Part shown: positions 34,669-43,610 of the stretch, piece after piece
Numbering within the stretch: the first letter of the stretch is position 1
Layout of the letters: every line of letters starts with the position of its first letter
Assembly (NCBI GenBank): GCA_016715965.1
Contig: JADJXG010000001.1
Span: forward strand, 2,857,501 to 2,921,500
Length of the DNA: 64,000 nt
Direction: 5' to 3'
DNA from: Saprospiraceae bacterium
GTDB lineage: Bacteria; Bacteroidota; Bacteroidia; Chitinophagales; Saprospiraceae
Position numbers and translations under genes: made by a program
The notes under the pieces: generated by a model
What the model was told of the DNA's origin: nothing
Databases searched by the model: none
What the model saw: the letters and a program-made list of their open reading frames with translations, nothing else

Positions 34669-34890
34669 ATGTATTGGACCTTAGAATTAGCACATCATCT
34701 GGAAGAAGCCCCATGGCCAGCCACTAGAGATGAATTGATCGATTACGGAATCAGAAGTGGGGTGCCGATCGAAGTCATCGAAAATCTTCAGGAGTTGGAA
34801 GACGAAGAGGAGATTTATGAATCGATGGAGGATATCTGGCCGGATTATCCAAGAAAAGACGACTTCCTTTTTAATGAGGAAGAGTTTTAA
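34669..34890 (+). CDS. DUF2795-type small acidic protein
   Basis: 73 residues, rich in Glu and Asp. The LAHHLEEAPWPATRDELIDYGIRSG stretch is typical of the DUF2795 family, where the APWPATKDELI-like core is found in small single-domain Bacteroidota proteins. The C-terminus is acidic (LQELEDEEEIYESMEDIWPDYP). The function is unknown. It is followed by an intrinsic terminator. Confidence 0.8.
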   Translation: MYWTLELAHHLEEAPWPATRDELIDYGIRSGVPIEVIENLQELEDEEEIYESMEDIWPDYPRKDDFLFNEEEF

Positions 34891-34913
34891 TGAATTGCAA
34901 CAGAAAAAAATGG

Positions 34914-34950
34914 AATCCTGCAGGTATCGCACTTGCGGGATTTTTTAATT
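34914..34950 (+). terminator. Intrinsic terminator
   Basis: AATCCTGCAGGT and ACTTGCGGGATT pair as an imperfect stem (AATCC/GGATT, GCA/TGC, GT/AC) around ATCGC and are followed by TTTT. It ends the queA-DUF2795 unit. Confidence 0.65.
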
Positions 34951-35011
34951 TAGAATTGTTCATCCGATCACAAGGATATCCGATTCTGGAAAAAGACCGA
35001 TATTTATCCCG

Positions 35012-35662
35012 ATGATAATTGCCATAGACGGTCTTTCTTCCTGCGGTAAAAGCACGATTGCCAAGTCAGTAGCTAAAACATTGGGAATCCATTATGTAGA
35101 TAGTGGGGCAGCTTATCGGGCTGTAACCTTGTTTTGTCTCCAAAACAAAATCCAACCATTGGATGAAATAGCAGTGGCAGAAGTTTTACCCCGGATTCAG
35201 TTGGATTTGATTCCTGAGATTCCAGTGAAGGTGTTTTTAAATGGTAAGGATGTCACTGAAGAGATCCGCAAACCCGAGGTTTCAAAATATGTCAGCGAAA
35301 TCTCTAAAGTAAGTCCGGTTAGACGAAAGGTCGTTGAGTGGCTTAGGGAATTTGCAAAAGAAAATTCTTTGGTAATGGATGGAAGAGACATTGGCTCGGT
35401 TGTTTTTCCCAATGCTGATTATAAATTTTTTGTAAGAGCCGATGATTCGGTGAGGGCTCAAAGACGATTGGAAGAATTGATCCATAAGGGAATCTCCATC
35501 AACTACGAGGAAGTTTTGGAGAATTTGCTGCATCGGGATCTGATGGATTCTACCCGGGCGGATAGTCCTCTGATTAAAACTCCGGATGCATTAGAAGTGG
35601 ACACGACCCATCTAAGCCCGGAGCAACAATTGATTCTTGTTTTGAGACATATGGGACATTGA
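35012..35662 (+). CDS. cmk: Cytidylate kinase
   Basis: 216 residues. It phosphorylates CMP and dCMP using ATP. P-loop at residues 6-14 (GLSSCGKST), YVDSGAAYRAVTLF (NMP-binding), VVFPNADYKFFV, and DGRDIGSV in the CMP-binding region, then RAQRRLEEL in the lid. The length and order match bacterial Cmk. It stands alone between a terminator and a 160 bp gap. Confidence 0.95.
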   Translation: MIIAIDGLSSCGKSTIAKSVAKTLGIHYVDSGAAYRAVTLFCLQNKIQPLDEIAVAEVLPRIQLDLIPEIPVKVFLNGKDVTEEIRKPEVSKYVSEISKVSPVRRKVVEWLREFAKENSLVMDGRDIGSVVFPNADYKFFVRADDSVRAQRRLEELIHKGISINYEEVLENLLHRDLMDSTRADSPLIKTPDALEVDTTHLSPEQQLILVLRHMGH

Positions 35663-35822
35663 GTAGGCCATTCATGAGCTTAAATTGGCTTTGTTCCAGA
35701 AGGTTCAACCGGTGCAATTGTATTTCAATTGAATTCGGTACACAAGATTCTATTTCACCCGGAAGTAAATTATCTCACAAATTTTGCCACCTTTGTTTTT
35801 TTAATATTTAAATGTACATTCT

Positions 35823-36998
35823 TTGAAAAAAATATTTTCTGATTTTTTGTTTGATGGCCATCAAATGAGAGCCAAGGGAGCAATCATCCTGGATGAAGAC
35901 GGTAAAATCTTGCAGTTGTTGGATGAAACTGAGTATCGTCCTCAGGAATTTGAACATTTCCCGGGATTGATCTGTCCGGGATTTGTCAATGCCCATGGCC
36001 ATCTTGAACTATCCCATCTAAGAGGAAGATTGTCAACCGGGACCGGCTTACTAAGCTTTCTTCGATCTGTGGTTACTATGCGCGATGTCGATCCAAGTTT
36101 TATTGATGAATGTATTGTAAGGGCAGATCGTGAAATGTGGGAGGAGGGAATTGTTGCAGCAGGCGATATTTCCAATAAACCGGATACGATTCGCACCAAA
36201 GAAACCAGCAAGATAAAATACCACACATTTGTAGAAGCATTTGATCTTTGGCAGTCTTCCATGGCGGACCATTTTTTCAATACCTATAAAACTGTTTACG
36301 ATCAATATGGTGATCTCCCCAAGTCAATGTCTCCTCATGCACCCTACTCGGTAAGCCCACAGCTTTTTCAAAAAATCAATTCTTTAAACCGAAACAATGA
36401 TATTTTGTCGATCCACAATCAGGAGGTGCAAGATGAGGATTTAATGTTTCTGAACAGGGGAGGCGGATTTATCGAGTTTATCCAGAACTTTGGATTTAGC
36501 ATGGATCACTTTATACCAATTGGTAAAACTTCCATCCATTATACCATGGATCATTTAAAACATCCTGGAAAACTATTGCTCGTGCACAACACCATGATGA
36601 ATACAGAAGACATCTCTTCCGTTCTTTTTTGGAATCCATATTCTTATTTTGTCACGTGTCCAAATGCCAATCTTTATATCGAAAACCGTCTGCCCGATTA
36701 TCATAAATTTACGAAATTGAATGCAAAAATTTGCATTGGAACTGATTCACTGAGTTCCAATTGGAGACTTTCGATCCTTGAAGAGATAAAAACAATTTTG
36801 AAGTATCAATCAGATATTTCAGCTGAACAAACCCTGCAATGGGCTACTTTGAATGGGGCAGAAGCCCTTGGGATGAATGATTGGGCGGGTAGTTTTGAAT
36901 CCGGTAAAATACCAGGCGTCTTGTGGATCCAGAATTTTGCACAGCTGGACGGTAAATTCGTTTTGGATAGGAGTGCAAAAGTTTTGAGACTCTTTTAA
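35823..36998 (+). CDS. Amidohydrolase (deaminase/chlorohydrolase-like), TTG start
   Basis: 391 residues. The inferred start is TTG at 35823 (MKKIFSDFLFDG); an upstream ATG at 35812 is out of frame and stops after four codons. Metal-dependent TIM-barrel hydrolase: GFVNAHGHLELSHLRG carries the HxH metal pair (here H-G-H), MSPHAPYSVSPQLF the third His region, LSIHNQEVQDED, LLLVHNTMM and the metal Asp in CIGTDSLSSN. It resembles SsnA/TrzN-like cytosine or aminohydrolase subfamilies; the substrate is unknown. The tex gene follows 17 bp later. Confidence 0.85.
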   Translation: MKKIFSDFLFDGHQMRAKGAIILDEDGKILQLLDETEYRPQEFEHFPGLICPGFVNAHGHLELSHLRGRLSTGTGLLSFLRSVVTMRDVDPSFIDECIVRADREMWEEGIVAAGDISNKPDTIRTKETSKIKYHTFVEAFDLWQSSMADHFFNTYKTVYDQYGDLPKSMSPHAPYSVSPQLFQKINSLNRNNDILSIHNQEVQDEDLMFLNRGGGFIEFIQNFGFSMDHFIPIGKTSIHYTMDHLKHPGKLLLVHNTMMNTEDISSVLFWNPYSYFVTCPNANLYIENRLPDYHKFTKLNAKICIGTDSLSSNWRLSILEEIKTILKYQSDISAEQTLQWATLNGAEALGMNDWAGSFESGKIPGVLWIQNFAQLDGKFVLDRSAKVLRLF

Positions 36999-37015
36999 TT
37001 CTTCTCATACAAGCA

Positions 37016-39136
37016 ATGCATTCTTTAGCTTACATTTCTCAGAGGACTGAAATCCCTCAAAAACAAATTCAGAAAACACTGGCTTTGTTGCATTCAGGTG
37101 CCAGCATTCCTTTTATCGCGCGTTATCGCAAGGAACAAACCGGATCACTGAACGAAGTAGATATTTTTGCCATCCAAAAATTTCAATCTGAATACACCGA
37201 GCTTTCGAATCGCAAGGAGTATATTATTAAAGCCCTCGAAGAACTGGGTGTATTGACCAAGGAATTTGAACAGAAAATAATCCATTGTCAGGATTTGAAG
37301 AGTTTGGAAGATTGGTTTGCTCCCTATAAAAAAAAGAAAAAAACCAAAGCTGACCTGGCCAGAGAGAATGGTCTGGAACCCCTGGCTTTAAAGTTGATGT
37401 CCAATGCCCATTTTGATTTGGACAGCGAAGCCACCAGACTGGTTTGCGAAACTTTCGCCGACAAGAATGAAGTTTTGGAAGGAGTGCGGCAAATTGTTGC
37501 AGACATCATTCACAAGGATGATGAGATAAGAGGCAGACTCCAGGGAATTTATTTTAAAACCGCCTTGCTAAATTCGAAATTGATCAAGTCCAAAGAAGCG
37601 GCGGCCCAAAAGTATAAGGACTATTGGGATTTCAAGGAACCTTTGTCAAAAATACCTCCCCATCGTTATCTGGCAATTTGCAGGGCTGAGAATGAAAAAT
37701 TGGTAAGGCTTGTCATAGACTCAGACGAGGAGTACATGCTGGGGTTGCTCCATAGAAAATATCGATGGCATCATCCTGTCTCCCATGCCAGGCAGGTGGA
37801 AATGGCGGTAAAAGACGCATTGGATAGGTTGATTTTGCCCTTGATCGAATCCAGACTGCGCAGCGAATTGAAAGACAAATCTGATGTGCAATCAATTGAA
37901 GTTTTTGGAAAAAATTTAAGACAAGCTCTGCTGGAAGCTCCTTTGGGCCAAAAGTCAGTTCTTGCCATTGATCCTGGTTTTAGAACAGGTTGCAAATGCG
38001 TGTGTCTTGATGCTTCCGGAAATTTGCTGGATTATTTTACCATCTTTCCAGTAGAACCGGTAAAGGATGAAAAGGGATCTATGACTCGAGTTCTTGCCTA
38101 CTTAGGAAAATACAATATAAAGACTGTGGCCATCGCCGATGGTACCGCCGGAAAGGAAGTCAAACAATGGCTGGAGCAATATCCCCAAACCAGGGATTTT
38201 GAAATTTATTCGGTCGATGAGAGCGGGGCTTCGGTTTACTCAGCATCAGCAATAGCAAGAGAAGAATTTCCCGATTTGGATCTCGTTTTCAGAGGCTCCG
38301 TCAGTATTGGGAGAAGGTTGCAGGATCCATTGTCGGAATTGATTAAAATTGATCCTAAATCCATCGGCTTTGGGCAATATCAGCACGATGTAAATCAGAA
38401 ATGGCTTCAGGAACGTTTGGATTTTGAAGTGAGCAGTTGTGTGAATGCTGTCGGCGTACAATTGAATACCGCTTCTGCATATCTTTTGTCATACATCAGT
38501 GGTATAGGTCTAGTATTGGCACAAAGTATCGTACGATTTCGCAATGAAAATGGACCTTTTAAGACCAAGAGAGATCTGCTGAAAATATCCAGATTGGGGG
38601 ACAAGGTATTTGAACAGTGCGCCGGATTTGTGAGAATAAGAGAAGGAAGTCATCCATTGGACAATACTGCCGTGCATCCGGAAAGATATCCATTGGTGGA
38701 AAAAATGGCAAAGTCAATCGGGAGTAGTTTGGATGCATTGATTCGTGATGCCTCACTGATCGAAAAGATACCCTTTTCTAATTTTGTGGACGAAGAATGT
38801 AGCTCTGATACTTTAGAAGACATTCTCACAGAAATAAAGAAACCTGGGATTGATCCAAGAGGAAGGCTGGAAGTATTTTCCTTTGACCCTAGAATTCAAA
38901 CAATACAGGATCTCCAAATTGGTATGTGTTTGCCGGTCATGGTTAAAAATATCGTTCAGTTTGGGATTTTCGTGGATTTGGGCATCAAGGAATCTGGTTT
39001 AATACATGTCTCTGAAATGAGTCACGATTTCGTAAAAGATCCATCTCAAGTGGTGCAACTACGACAGAAACTCATGGCAAAGGTGATCGGTTTGGATTTG
39101 CCTGCAAAAAAAATTCAAATGTCCTTAAAGCTATAA
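37016..39136 (+). CDS. tex: Tex-family RNA-binding protein
   Basis: 706 residues. N-terminal Tex domain (FIARYRKEQTGSLNEVDI), YqgF-like nuclease-fold domain (LAIDPGFRTGCKCVCLD, residues ~315-450), helix-hairpin-helix DNA-binding region (YISGIGLVLAQSIV, then FKTKRDLLKISRLGDKVFEQCAGF) and a C-terminal S1 RNA-binding domain (VKNIVQFGIFVDLGIKESGLIHVSEMS). The order and length are those of Tex/YhgF, a transcription- and translation-associated factor in the cytoplasm. Confidence 0.95.
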   Translation: MHSLAYISQRTEIPQKQIQKTLALLHSGASIPFIARYRKEQTGSLNEVDIFAIQKFQSEYTELSNRKEYIIKALEELGVLTKEFEQKIIHCQDLKSLEDWFAPYKKKKKTKADLARENGLEPLALKLMSNAHFDLDSEATRLVCETFADKNEVLEGVRQIVADIIHKDDEIRGRLQGIYFKTALLNSKLIKSKEAAAQKYKDYWDFKEPLSKIPPHRYLAICRAENEKLVRLVIDSDEEYMLGLLHRKYRWHHPVSHARQVEMAVKDALDRLILPLIESRLRSELKDKSDVQSIEVFGKNLRQALLEAPLGQKSVLAIDPGFRTGCKCVCLDASGNLLDYFTIFPVEPVKDEKGSMTRVLAYLGKYNIKTVAIADGTAGKEVKQWLEQYPQTRDFEIYSVDESGASVYSASAIAREEFPDLDLVFRGSVSIGRRLQDPLSELIKIDPKSIGFGQYQHDVNQKWLQERLDFEVSSCVNAVGVQLNTASAYLLSYISGIGLVLAQSIVRFRNENGPFKTKRDLLKISRLGDKVFEQCAGFVRIREGSHPLDNTAVHPERYPLVEKMAKSIGSSLDALIRDASLIEKIPFSNFVDEECSSDTLEDILTEIKKPGIDPRGRLEVFSFDPRIQTIQDLQIGMCLPVMVKNIVQFGIFVDLGIKESGLIHVSEMSHDFVKDPSQVVQLRQKLMAKVIGLDLPAKKIQMSLKL

Positions 39137-39213
39137 ATGAAACGAATCAGTTGTTAGATCTGTTTTTGCAAAGAATAGTTCATTGATCCAACAAAATCTG
39201 CTGGAGTCTTATT

Positions 39214-40290
39214 TTAAATACTCTTGTCAAGGGTAAAGCTGAAAGTACTTCCATTGCCCTCTGTGCTCCTTACTGAAATTTTTTGCTGGTGACTTTCCAA
39301 TATATGTTTTACAATGGAAAGTCCAAGTCCACTGCCGCCTTTGTCTCTTGAGCGACTTTGATCTGCACGGTAGAATCGGTCAAAAATGTGTTTTTGGTGT
39401 TCCTTGGCAATGCCTTCACCATTGTCGGAGACCTCGATCAGGACTTTGTGTTCCATATCGTAAAATCCCACTTTTGTCCAGCCTTCCTTTCTGCCGTATT
39501 TGATGGAGTTTTGGATCAGGTTGCCTATCACAATACGGATCATTTCTTTTTCAGCCGATACAAAAAATGCATCATCCGCACCAGCTTTTAGCCCGAGTGA
39601 GATTTGTTTTTTGAGGGCTGACTCTTCAAAGTCACTCATAATTTCAAGCGTGAGCTTGCGAATATCGAAACTGATTTTTTCAGGTTCTGATTGCCTGGAT
39701 TCTAGCTTGGAGATCGTCTCCAGATCTTCGATAATGGTCTGCAGTCGATCTGCATTTTTTAAAGCTTTTTGTAAAAAACGGTCTCTGACCGCAGGATCAT
39801 CCACACCGCCTTCAACCAGTGTTTGAAGAAATCCCTGGATATTGAACACCGGCGTTTTGAGTTCATGGGATACATTGCCAATGTATTCACGTCGATAGTC
39901 TTCGAGCTTTGACAGTTCTGCCATATCAGTCTCTTTTTGATTGAGCCAGTTTCGCACTTCCTTTTCAGCAATGGTTAAAGGAGAGACAGGAGCGTTGGCC
40001 GTAGAATTTTCGGAAGCATCGGGATTCTCAATATCATGAATCAATTGATAGATGACCTTAAGTCTTTGGTAAACAATCCTATTGAGCAAATAGTGTAGTA
40101 CAAAATATGAAATCAAAATGGTGATAAGTACCCACCAAAAAATGGTGCTAAACTGTGTTGTAAATAAGCCTGCCCAGCTGGTAAAAAGCAAAACAGCGAG
40201 GGTGGTTATTCCAATGATAAAAGAGAAAAGGAGACTGAGCTGATTTAAGCTGAGGTGACTTATTTTTCTAAAATTCCAGTTTATATCCAA
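39214..40290 (-). CDS. Sensor histidine kinase, PhoR-like
   Basis: 358 residues. Two N-terminal membrane helices (LSLLFSFIIGITTLAVLLF, IFWWVLITILISYFVLHYLL) with almost no periplasmic loop, then the HisKA domain with phospho-acceptor His142 (NVSHELKTPVFNIQGFL) and HATPase domain (NLIQNSIKYG, DNGEGIAKEHQKHIFDRFYR, GGSGLGLSIVKHI). The short periplasmic part fits the PhoR group, which senses phosphate through the Pst transporter and PhoU. Its start overlaps the response-regulator gene by 23 bp. The pst operon lies 5 kb downstream on the other strand. Confidence 0.88.
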   Translation of the reverse strand: MDINWNFRKISHLSLNQLSLLFSFIIGITTLAVLLFTSWAGLFTTQFSTIFWWVLITILISYFVLHYLLNRIVYQRLKVIYQLIHDIENPDASENSTANAPVSPLTIAEKEVRNWLNQKETDMAELSKLEDYRREYIGNVSHELKTPVFNIQGFLQTLVEGGVDDPAVRDRFLQKALKNADRLQTIIEDLETISKLESRQSEPEKISFDIRKLTLEIMSDFEESALKKQISLGLKAGADDAFFVSAEKEMIRIVIGNLIQNSIKYGRKEGWTKVGFYDMEHKVLIEVSDNGEGIAKEHQKHIFDRFYRADQSRSRDKGGSGLGLSIVKHILESHQQKISVRSTEGNGSTFSFTLDKSI

Positions 40291-40966
40291 TGCCTTTGAT
40301 CGTCTTTATGTATTTATCATCGAGCCTTTCGCGGATTTTTCGAATGTGCACATCGATGGTTCTTTCGCCGACAAGCACGTCCTGACCCCAAACTTTGTTG
40401 AGTATTTCTTCCCGTTTAAAGACTTTTCCGGGTTTTTCAGCGAGCAAATATAATAACTGAAATTCTTTTCTTGGAAAATCAATGGGTCTACCCGAAACAT
40501 AGACCTGAAATGCTTCCGGATCAATTTTTAAATCCCCCAACTGTAAGACCGCATTGCCATTGGCTTGGGCCACGTCGATGTCTCTGCGCAAAATTGCCTG
40601 GATTCTACTAAGCAATACATTGGGTCTGATCGGCTTTGCAATAAAATCATCCGCTCCGGTATCCAACACATTGATCTGGGTTTGGTCATCGGTTTTTGCC
40701 GTCAAAAAAGCAACTTTGGTTTTTGATTGTGGGAAAGAGGATTTGAAATGTCTGAGAAAGGACATGCCATCCATTTCTGGCATCATATAATCCACCAAAA
40801 TAAGACGTGGTTCAAATTCTCTTAAAATATCCAGTGCTTCGCGACCATTTAATGCGGATTTTACTTCAAATCCTACATTCTTTAACTGATAACAGATAAA
40901 GTCCAATGTATCTGCCTCATCATCGATAACAAGAATCTTGATGCCTTTAATCATATTGTTATGCAA
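40268..40966 (-). CDS. Response regulator, PhoB/OmpR family
   Basis: 232 residues; a second ATG four codons in (MIKGIKILV) may be the true start. Receiver domain with DDE acidic cluster near residue 16 and phospho-acceptor D59 (LILVDYMMPEMDG), Lys-bearing FLTAKTDDQ and DDFIAKPI, then a winged-helix DNA-binding domain (FPRKEFQLLYLLAEKPGKVFKREEIL, GERTIDVHIRKIRERL, IKTIKGIGYKLEF). It is the evident partner of the overlapping kinase. The linkage to a nearby pst operon suggests a PhoB role, as inference. Confidence 0.9.
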   Translation of the reverse strand: MHNNMIKGIKILVIDDEADTLDFICYQLKNVGFEVKSALNGREALDILREFEPRLILVDYMMPEMDGMSFLRHFKSSFPQSKTKVAFLTAKTDDQTQINVLDTGADDFIAKPIRPNVLLSRIQAILRRDIDVAQANGNAVLQLGDLKIDPEAFQVYVSGRPIDFPRKEFQLLYLLAEKPGKVFKREEILNKVWGQDVLVGERTIDVHIRKIRERLDDKYIKTIKGIGYKLEF

Positions 40967-41021
40967 AATTACGGCCTTTGATACTTAAGAGAGGATCATC
41001 TGATATTACTAAATTATTAAT

Positions 41022-41357
41022 TCAATATTTGATATCCGAACCTTCCTGAGCACCTTTCTTAATAAATAGTTCATTTACCATGGAGCGAATTTGATCCATG
41101 TCAGATTTCCTATTTTTGTAATATAAGCTGGATTCTATAAAATCTGTGTCGTTGATTTGGTGTTTTTGAAGGATGAGTTTTCGGTTGGATTGAATCATAC
41201 TGTCTCTTATATGTAGCGAAAGCGGCTCGAGGGCAGCATCAAGGTAATACAATTCTGAAAGAATCTGAGCCATGGTTTCTTTTGGAAGAATTGATTTTGA
41301 CTTTTCAGCTTGACAGGCAGAGACAATAAGTATGGTAATCAGGATACAATTTTTCAT
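41022..41357 (-). CDS. DUF4296 lipoprotein
   Basis: 111 residues. Signal peptide with lipobox (LIVSACQAEKS), then a helical domain with LPKETMAQILSELYYLDAALE, as in the Bacteroidota DUF4296 family of small lipoproteins. No function is known. Its start abuts the stop of the SixA-like gene. Confidence 0.8.
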   Translation of the reverse strand: MKNCILITILIVSACQAEKSKSILPKETMAQILSELYYLDAALEPLSLHIRDSMIQSNRKLILQKHQINDTDFIESSLYYKNRKSDMDQIRSMVNELFIKKGAQEGSDIKY

Positions 41358-41858
41358 TTAACTGGATCGATCTCTTGGGTAATATTTCTCCACCATCTCA
41401 AGGTCTTCCCATTTGGTCTCTGACCATCCATTGTTATTGGTTTTAAAACAAATGATGGCACAGGTTGGGATGGCTTCCAAAATTCCATTTTTTGTTTTCA
41501 TTACAAAATACTCAATGATGGGATTGTGTCCGAAGATTGCGATGCTTTCAATGTCAGGATCAGCACTTCTGACGATGTCCAAATAATCATCTTCATTTCC
41601 GAAATACAACAATTCTTTTACGATGATTTCACTTCCTGGCGGGTTGATGGTTTGATTAAAAATGAGCGCCGTATTCAAGGCCCTGGTGGCTGGACTTGAT
41701 ACCATCTGCAGACCACCATCGAGCTGTTTTTTTAAAAGCTCTGCCATTTGTGCCGCATCTCGTAAACCTCTGGTATTCAATGGTCTGTCCATATCTGACA
41801 GACCTGGATGATCCCAGCTTGATTTGGCATGGCGGATAAGGTGAAGCTTTTTCATCAT
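41358..41858 (-). CDS. SixA-like histidine phosphatase
   Basis: 166 residues from ATG at 41858 (MMKKLHLIRHAKSSW); the frame is open further upstream without family similarity, and that part overlaps the SWIM-protein gene. Phosphoglycerate-mutase-like fold with the catalytic RHAKSSW, SSPATRALNTA and GHNPIIEYF. The DHPGLSDMDRPLNTRG stretch is characteristic of SixA-type phosphohistidine phosphatases. In this family the target is often a phosphorelay His; here it is unknown. Confidence 0.9.
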   Translation of the reverse strand: MMKKLHLIRHAKSSWDHPGLSDMDRPLNTRGLRDAAQMAELLKKQLDGGLQMVSSPATRALNTALIFNQTINPPGSEIIVKELLYFGNEDDYLDIVRSADPDIESIAIFGHNPIIEYFVMKTKNGILEAIPTCAIICFKTNNNGWSETKWEDLEMVEKYYPRDRSS

Positions 41859-41921
41859 TTCAATGTGTGGAATTATCTTTAACTTTCCGGTTTTATTTAC
41901 AAATAAGGAGAGCTTTTTGTT

Positions 41922-43610
41922 TTGAAGATTTTTTTGGACAACATAGAATTCCAAATTCCAGCGGACCAGTTGGAACAAATCAAAATGGCTTGTGAATCCG
42001 GACAAGTGCGAAAGGTCTCACAAATGGCTTTGCAGGAATGGTCGTATTTGTTGAGATGGGAAGACAACCTGCTGGAATGTAAGTTAAGTTTTACAGCGCA
42101 ATCTGTGAGTGGAGTACATTGTGCGTGTGGCTGCCATTCTGCAAAAAATCCTTGTATACATGCCTGGACCCTGGCTTTCTGGCACATGAATTACAAGGAC
42201 CGGACCAATCAATCCATGCGACAGGAATTAAGATCCCGAAAAAAATTAGTCATTTCTGATCTCCAGAATAAATCTCATGCTGAGTTGGTTGATTTTATTT
42301 CAATCGCCTTAAAATTTTATCCCGACCTCTTCAAATGGTCCACTTTACTTTTACCTTCCCTACCCAAAGATGAAGCTGTTTTTGACTTTTATTTGAATGC
42401 TCTGGCAGAATTTGATCAAAATGGGCCAGGTAGAAGTCAAATTCAAACCATTAAAGTATTAAAAACAAAACTGATTGTTTTGGATCAGCTTTATGAAAAA
42501 TCCATGCAGTATTATTTACAGGGAGAAATGGAAAGGCCATTTTACATTTTACTTGCATTGGTGGTAACTACCTATCAATGGTTACGTGATATTCCATCCA
42601 ACAGCCAATCTAAATTCAATCAAAAAATTATTCATTATACCCAAACCATTCATCAGCTCATCAAAACCGCGAAAGCCCCGGATTTGCGAGTTAAGATGTT
42701 TGAATGTCTCATTGAGCTGATTGGAAAATACCCCAACCACATCATACATCGACATGATAATCTTTGGGCTGCTTTGTTTTTATTTACAGAACAAAGAAAA
42801 AGAATCAAGGACTTTGAAAAAACTGAAATTCCAGTGATGTTTCACAAAGCAGAAACTTGGACAGAAAGCATTGAATTGCTTTGGTTTCTTTATCATCAGG
42901 TGGAACTATCCTCTTGGACGATTTGGATACAAAAAGATGGATTTTTAGAAAACATCAATCCAATGCATTTAATCCAATTTTGTCGGGAGATTTCAGATCG
43001 TGCTCAGGAAAAGAAAGCACATGATTTGTTAAAACTCGTTTATGCGAACAGCCTTCAGACCGAATGCAGACAAATTGCCATCGAAGGTCTGTTGGGAATG
43101 TATATCCAGCAGCAACAGGTGAATCAGCTGATAGAATTGTCAGCTAAAGCCGGCCTGGATTTGAAGCAACTTAAATTTATTAAAATCTGGAAAGAAGCAT
43201 CAGGAGCAGACATGACCATGTGTGAGCAACTTGCTTTGAGTTTTAGGAAGAGTAAAAATTTTGATTCCATTTTTTACTACAGGTTGTTGACTGAATTGCG
43301 GTTGACAAATCTGTTGTTGCGCGAATTCGAAAAGGAGACAAACTTGGCTAATATTATGCAATTTGATGGTTTGCTTTTGGCTTCAGATCCGGATTCTTTA
43401 TTAAATATATACTTGAATATTACCAAAGATTTCCTCACCCACCATTTGGGAACCAAGGCTTTTGCTTTTGTGGAAAAAATTAAAAACCATTTTATAGAAA
43501 TTAAAGAGAGGGATCTGGAAAGAAAGTTTACTCTAAAATTAAATGAGTTGTTTCCAGACCGGATTTCACTTTTTTCAAACATTGATAAAAATCAGAAAAT
43601 AGAAATATGA
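41922..43610 (+). CDS. SWIM zinc-finger helical-repeat protein, TTG start
   Basis: 562 residues from TTG at 41922, preceded at 11 bp by AAGGAG (41905-41910), a ribosome-binding site that is unusually strong for Bacteroidota. The N-terminal 90 residues contain a SWIM zinc site CACGCH-n6-CIH (CxC, then CxH; near residues 68-80), a fold seen in DNA- or protein-binding proteins. The remaining 450 residues are almost all helical, rich in Leu/Lys/Glu and similar to HEAT/TPR-like solenoids, with no enzyme motif. It overlaps the downstream GH13-like gene by 4 bp (ATGA). The function is unknown. Confidence 0.75.
   Translation: MKIFLDNIEFQIPADQLEQIKMACESGQVRKVSQMALQEWSYLLRWEDNLLECKLSFTAQSVSGVHCACGCHSAKNPCIHAWTLAFWHMNYKDRTNQSMRQELRSRKKLVISDLQNKSHAELVDFISIALKFYPDLFKWSTLLLPSLPKDEAVFDFYLNALAEFDQNGPGRSQIQTIKVLKTKLIVLDQLYEKSMQYYLQGEMERPFYILLALVVTTYQWLRDIPSNSQSKFNQKIIHYTQTIHQLIKTAKAPDLRVKMFECLIELIGKYPNHIIHRHDNLWAALFLFTEQRKRIKDFEKTEIPVMFHKAETWTESIELLWFLYHQVELSSWTIWIQKDGFLENINPMHLIQFCREISDRAQEKKAHDLLKLVYANSLQTECRQIAIEGLLGMYIQQQQVNQLIELSAKAGLDLKQLKFIKIWKEASGADMTMCEQLALSFRKSKNFDSIFYYRLLTELRLTNLLLREFEKETNLANIMQFDGLLLASDPDSLLNIYLNITKDFLTHHLGTKAFAFVEKIKNHFIEIKERDLERKFTLKLNELFPDRISLFSNIDKNQKIEI

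Noticed and set aside
39214..40966. Naming the two-component pair phoR/phoB outright
   Set aside because: Domain build and the nearby pst operon are suggestive, but the pair is not in the operon and many OmpR-type systems look alike, so symbols were withheld.
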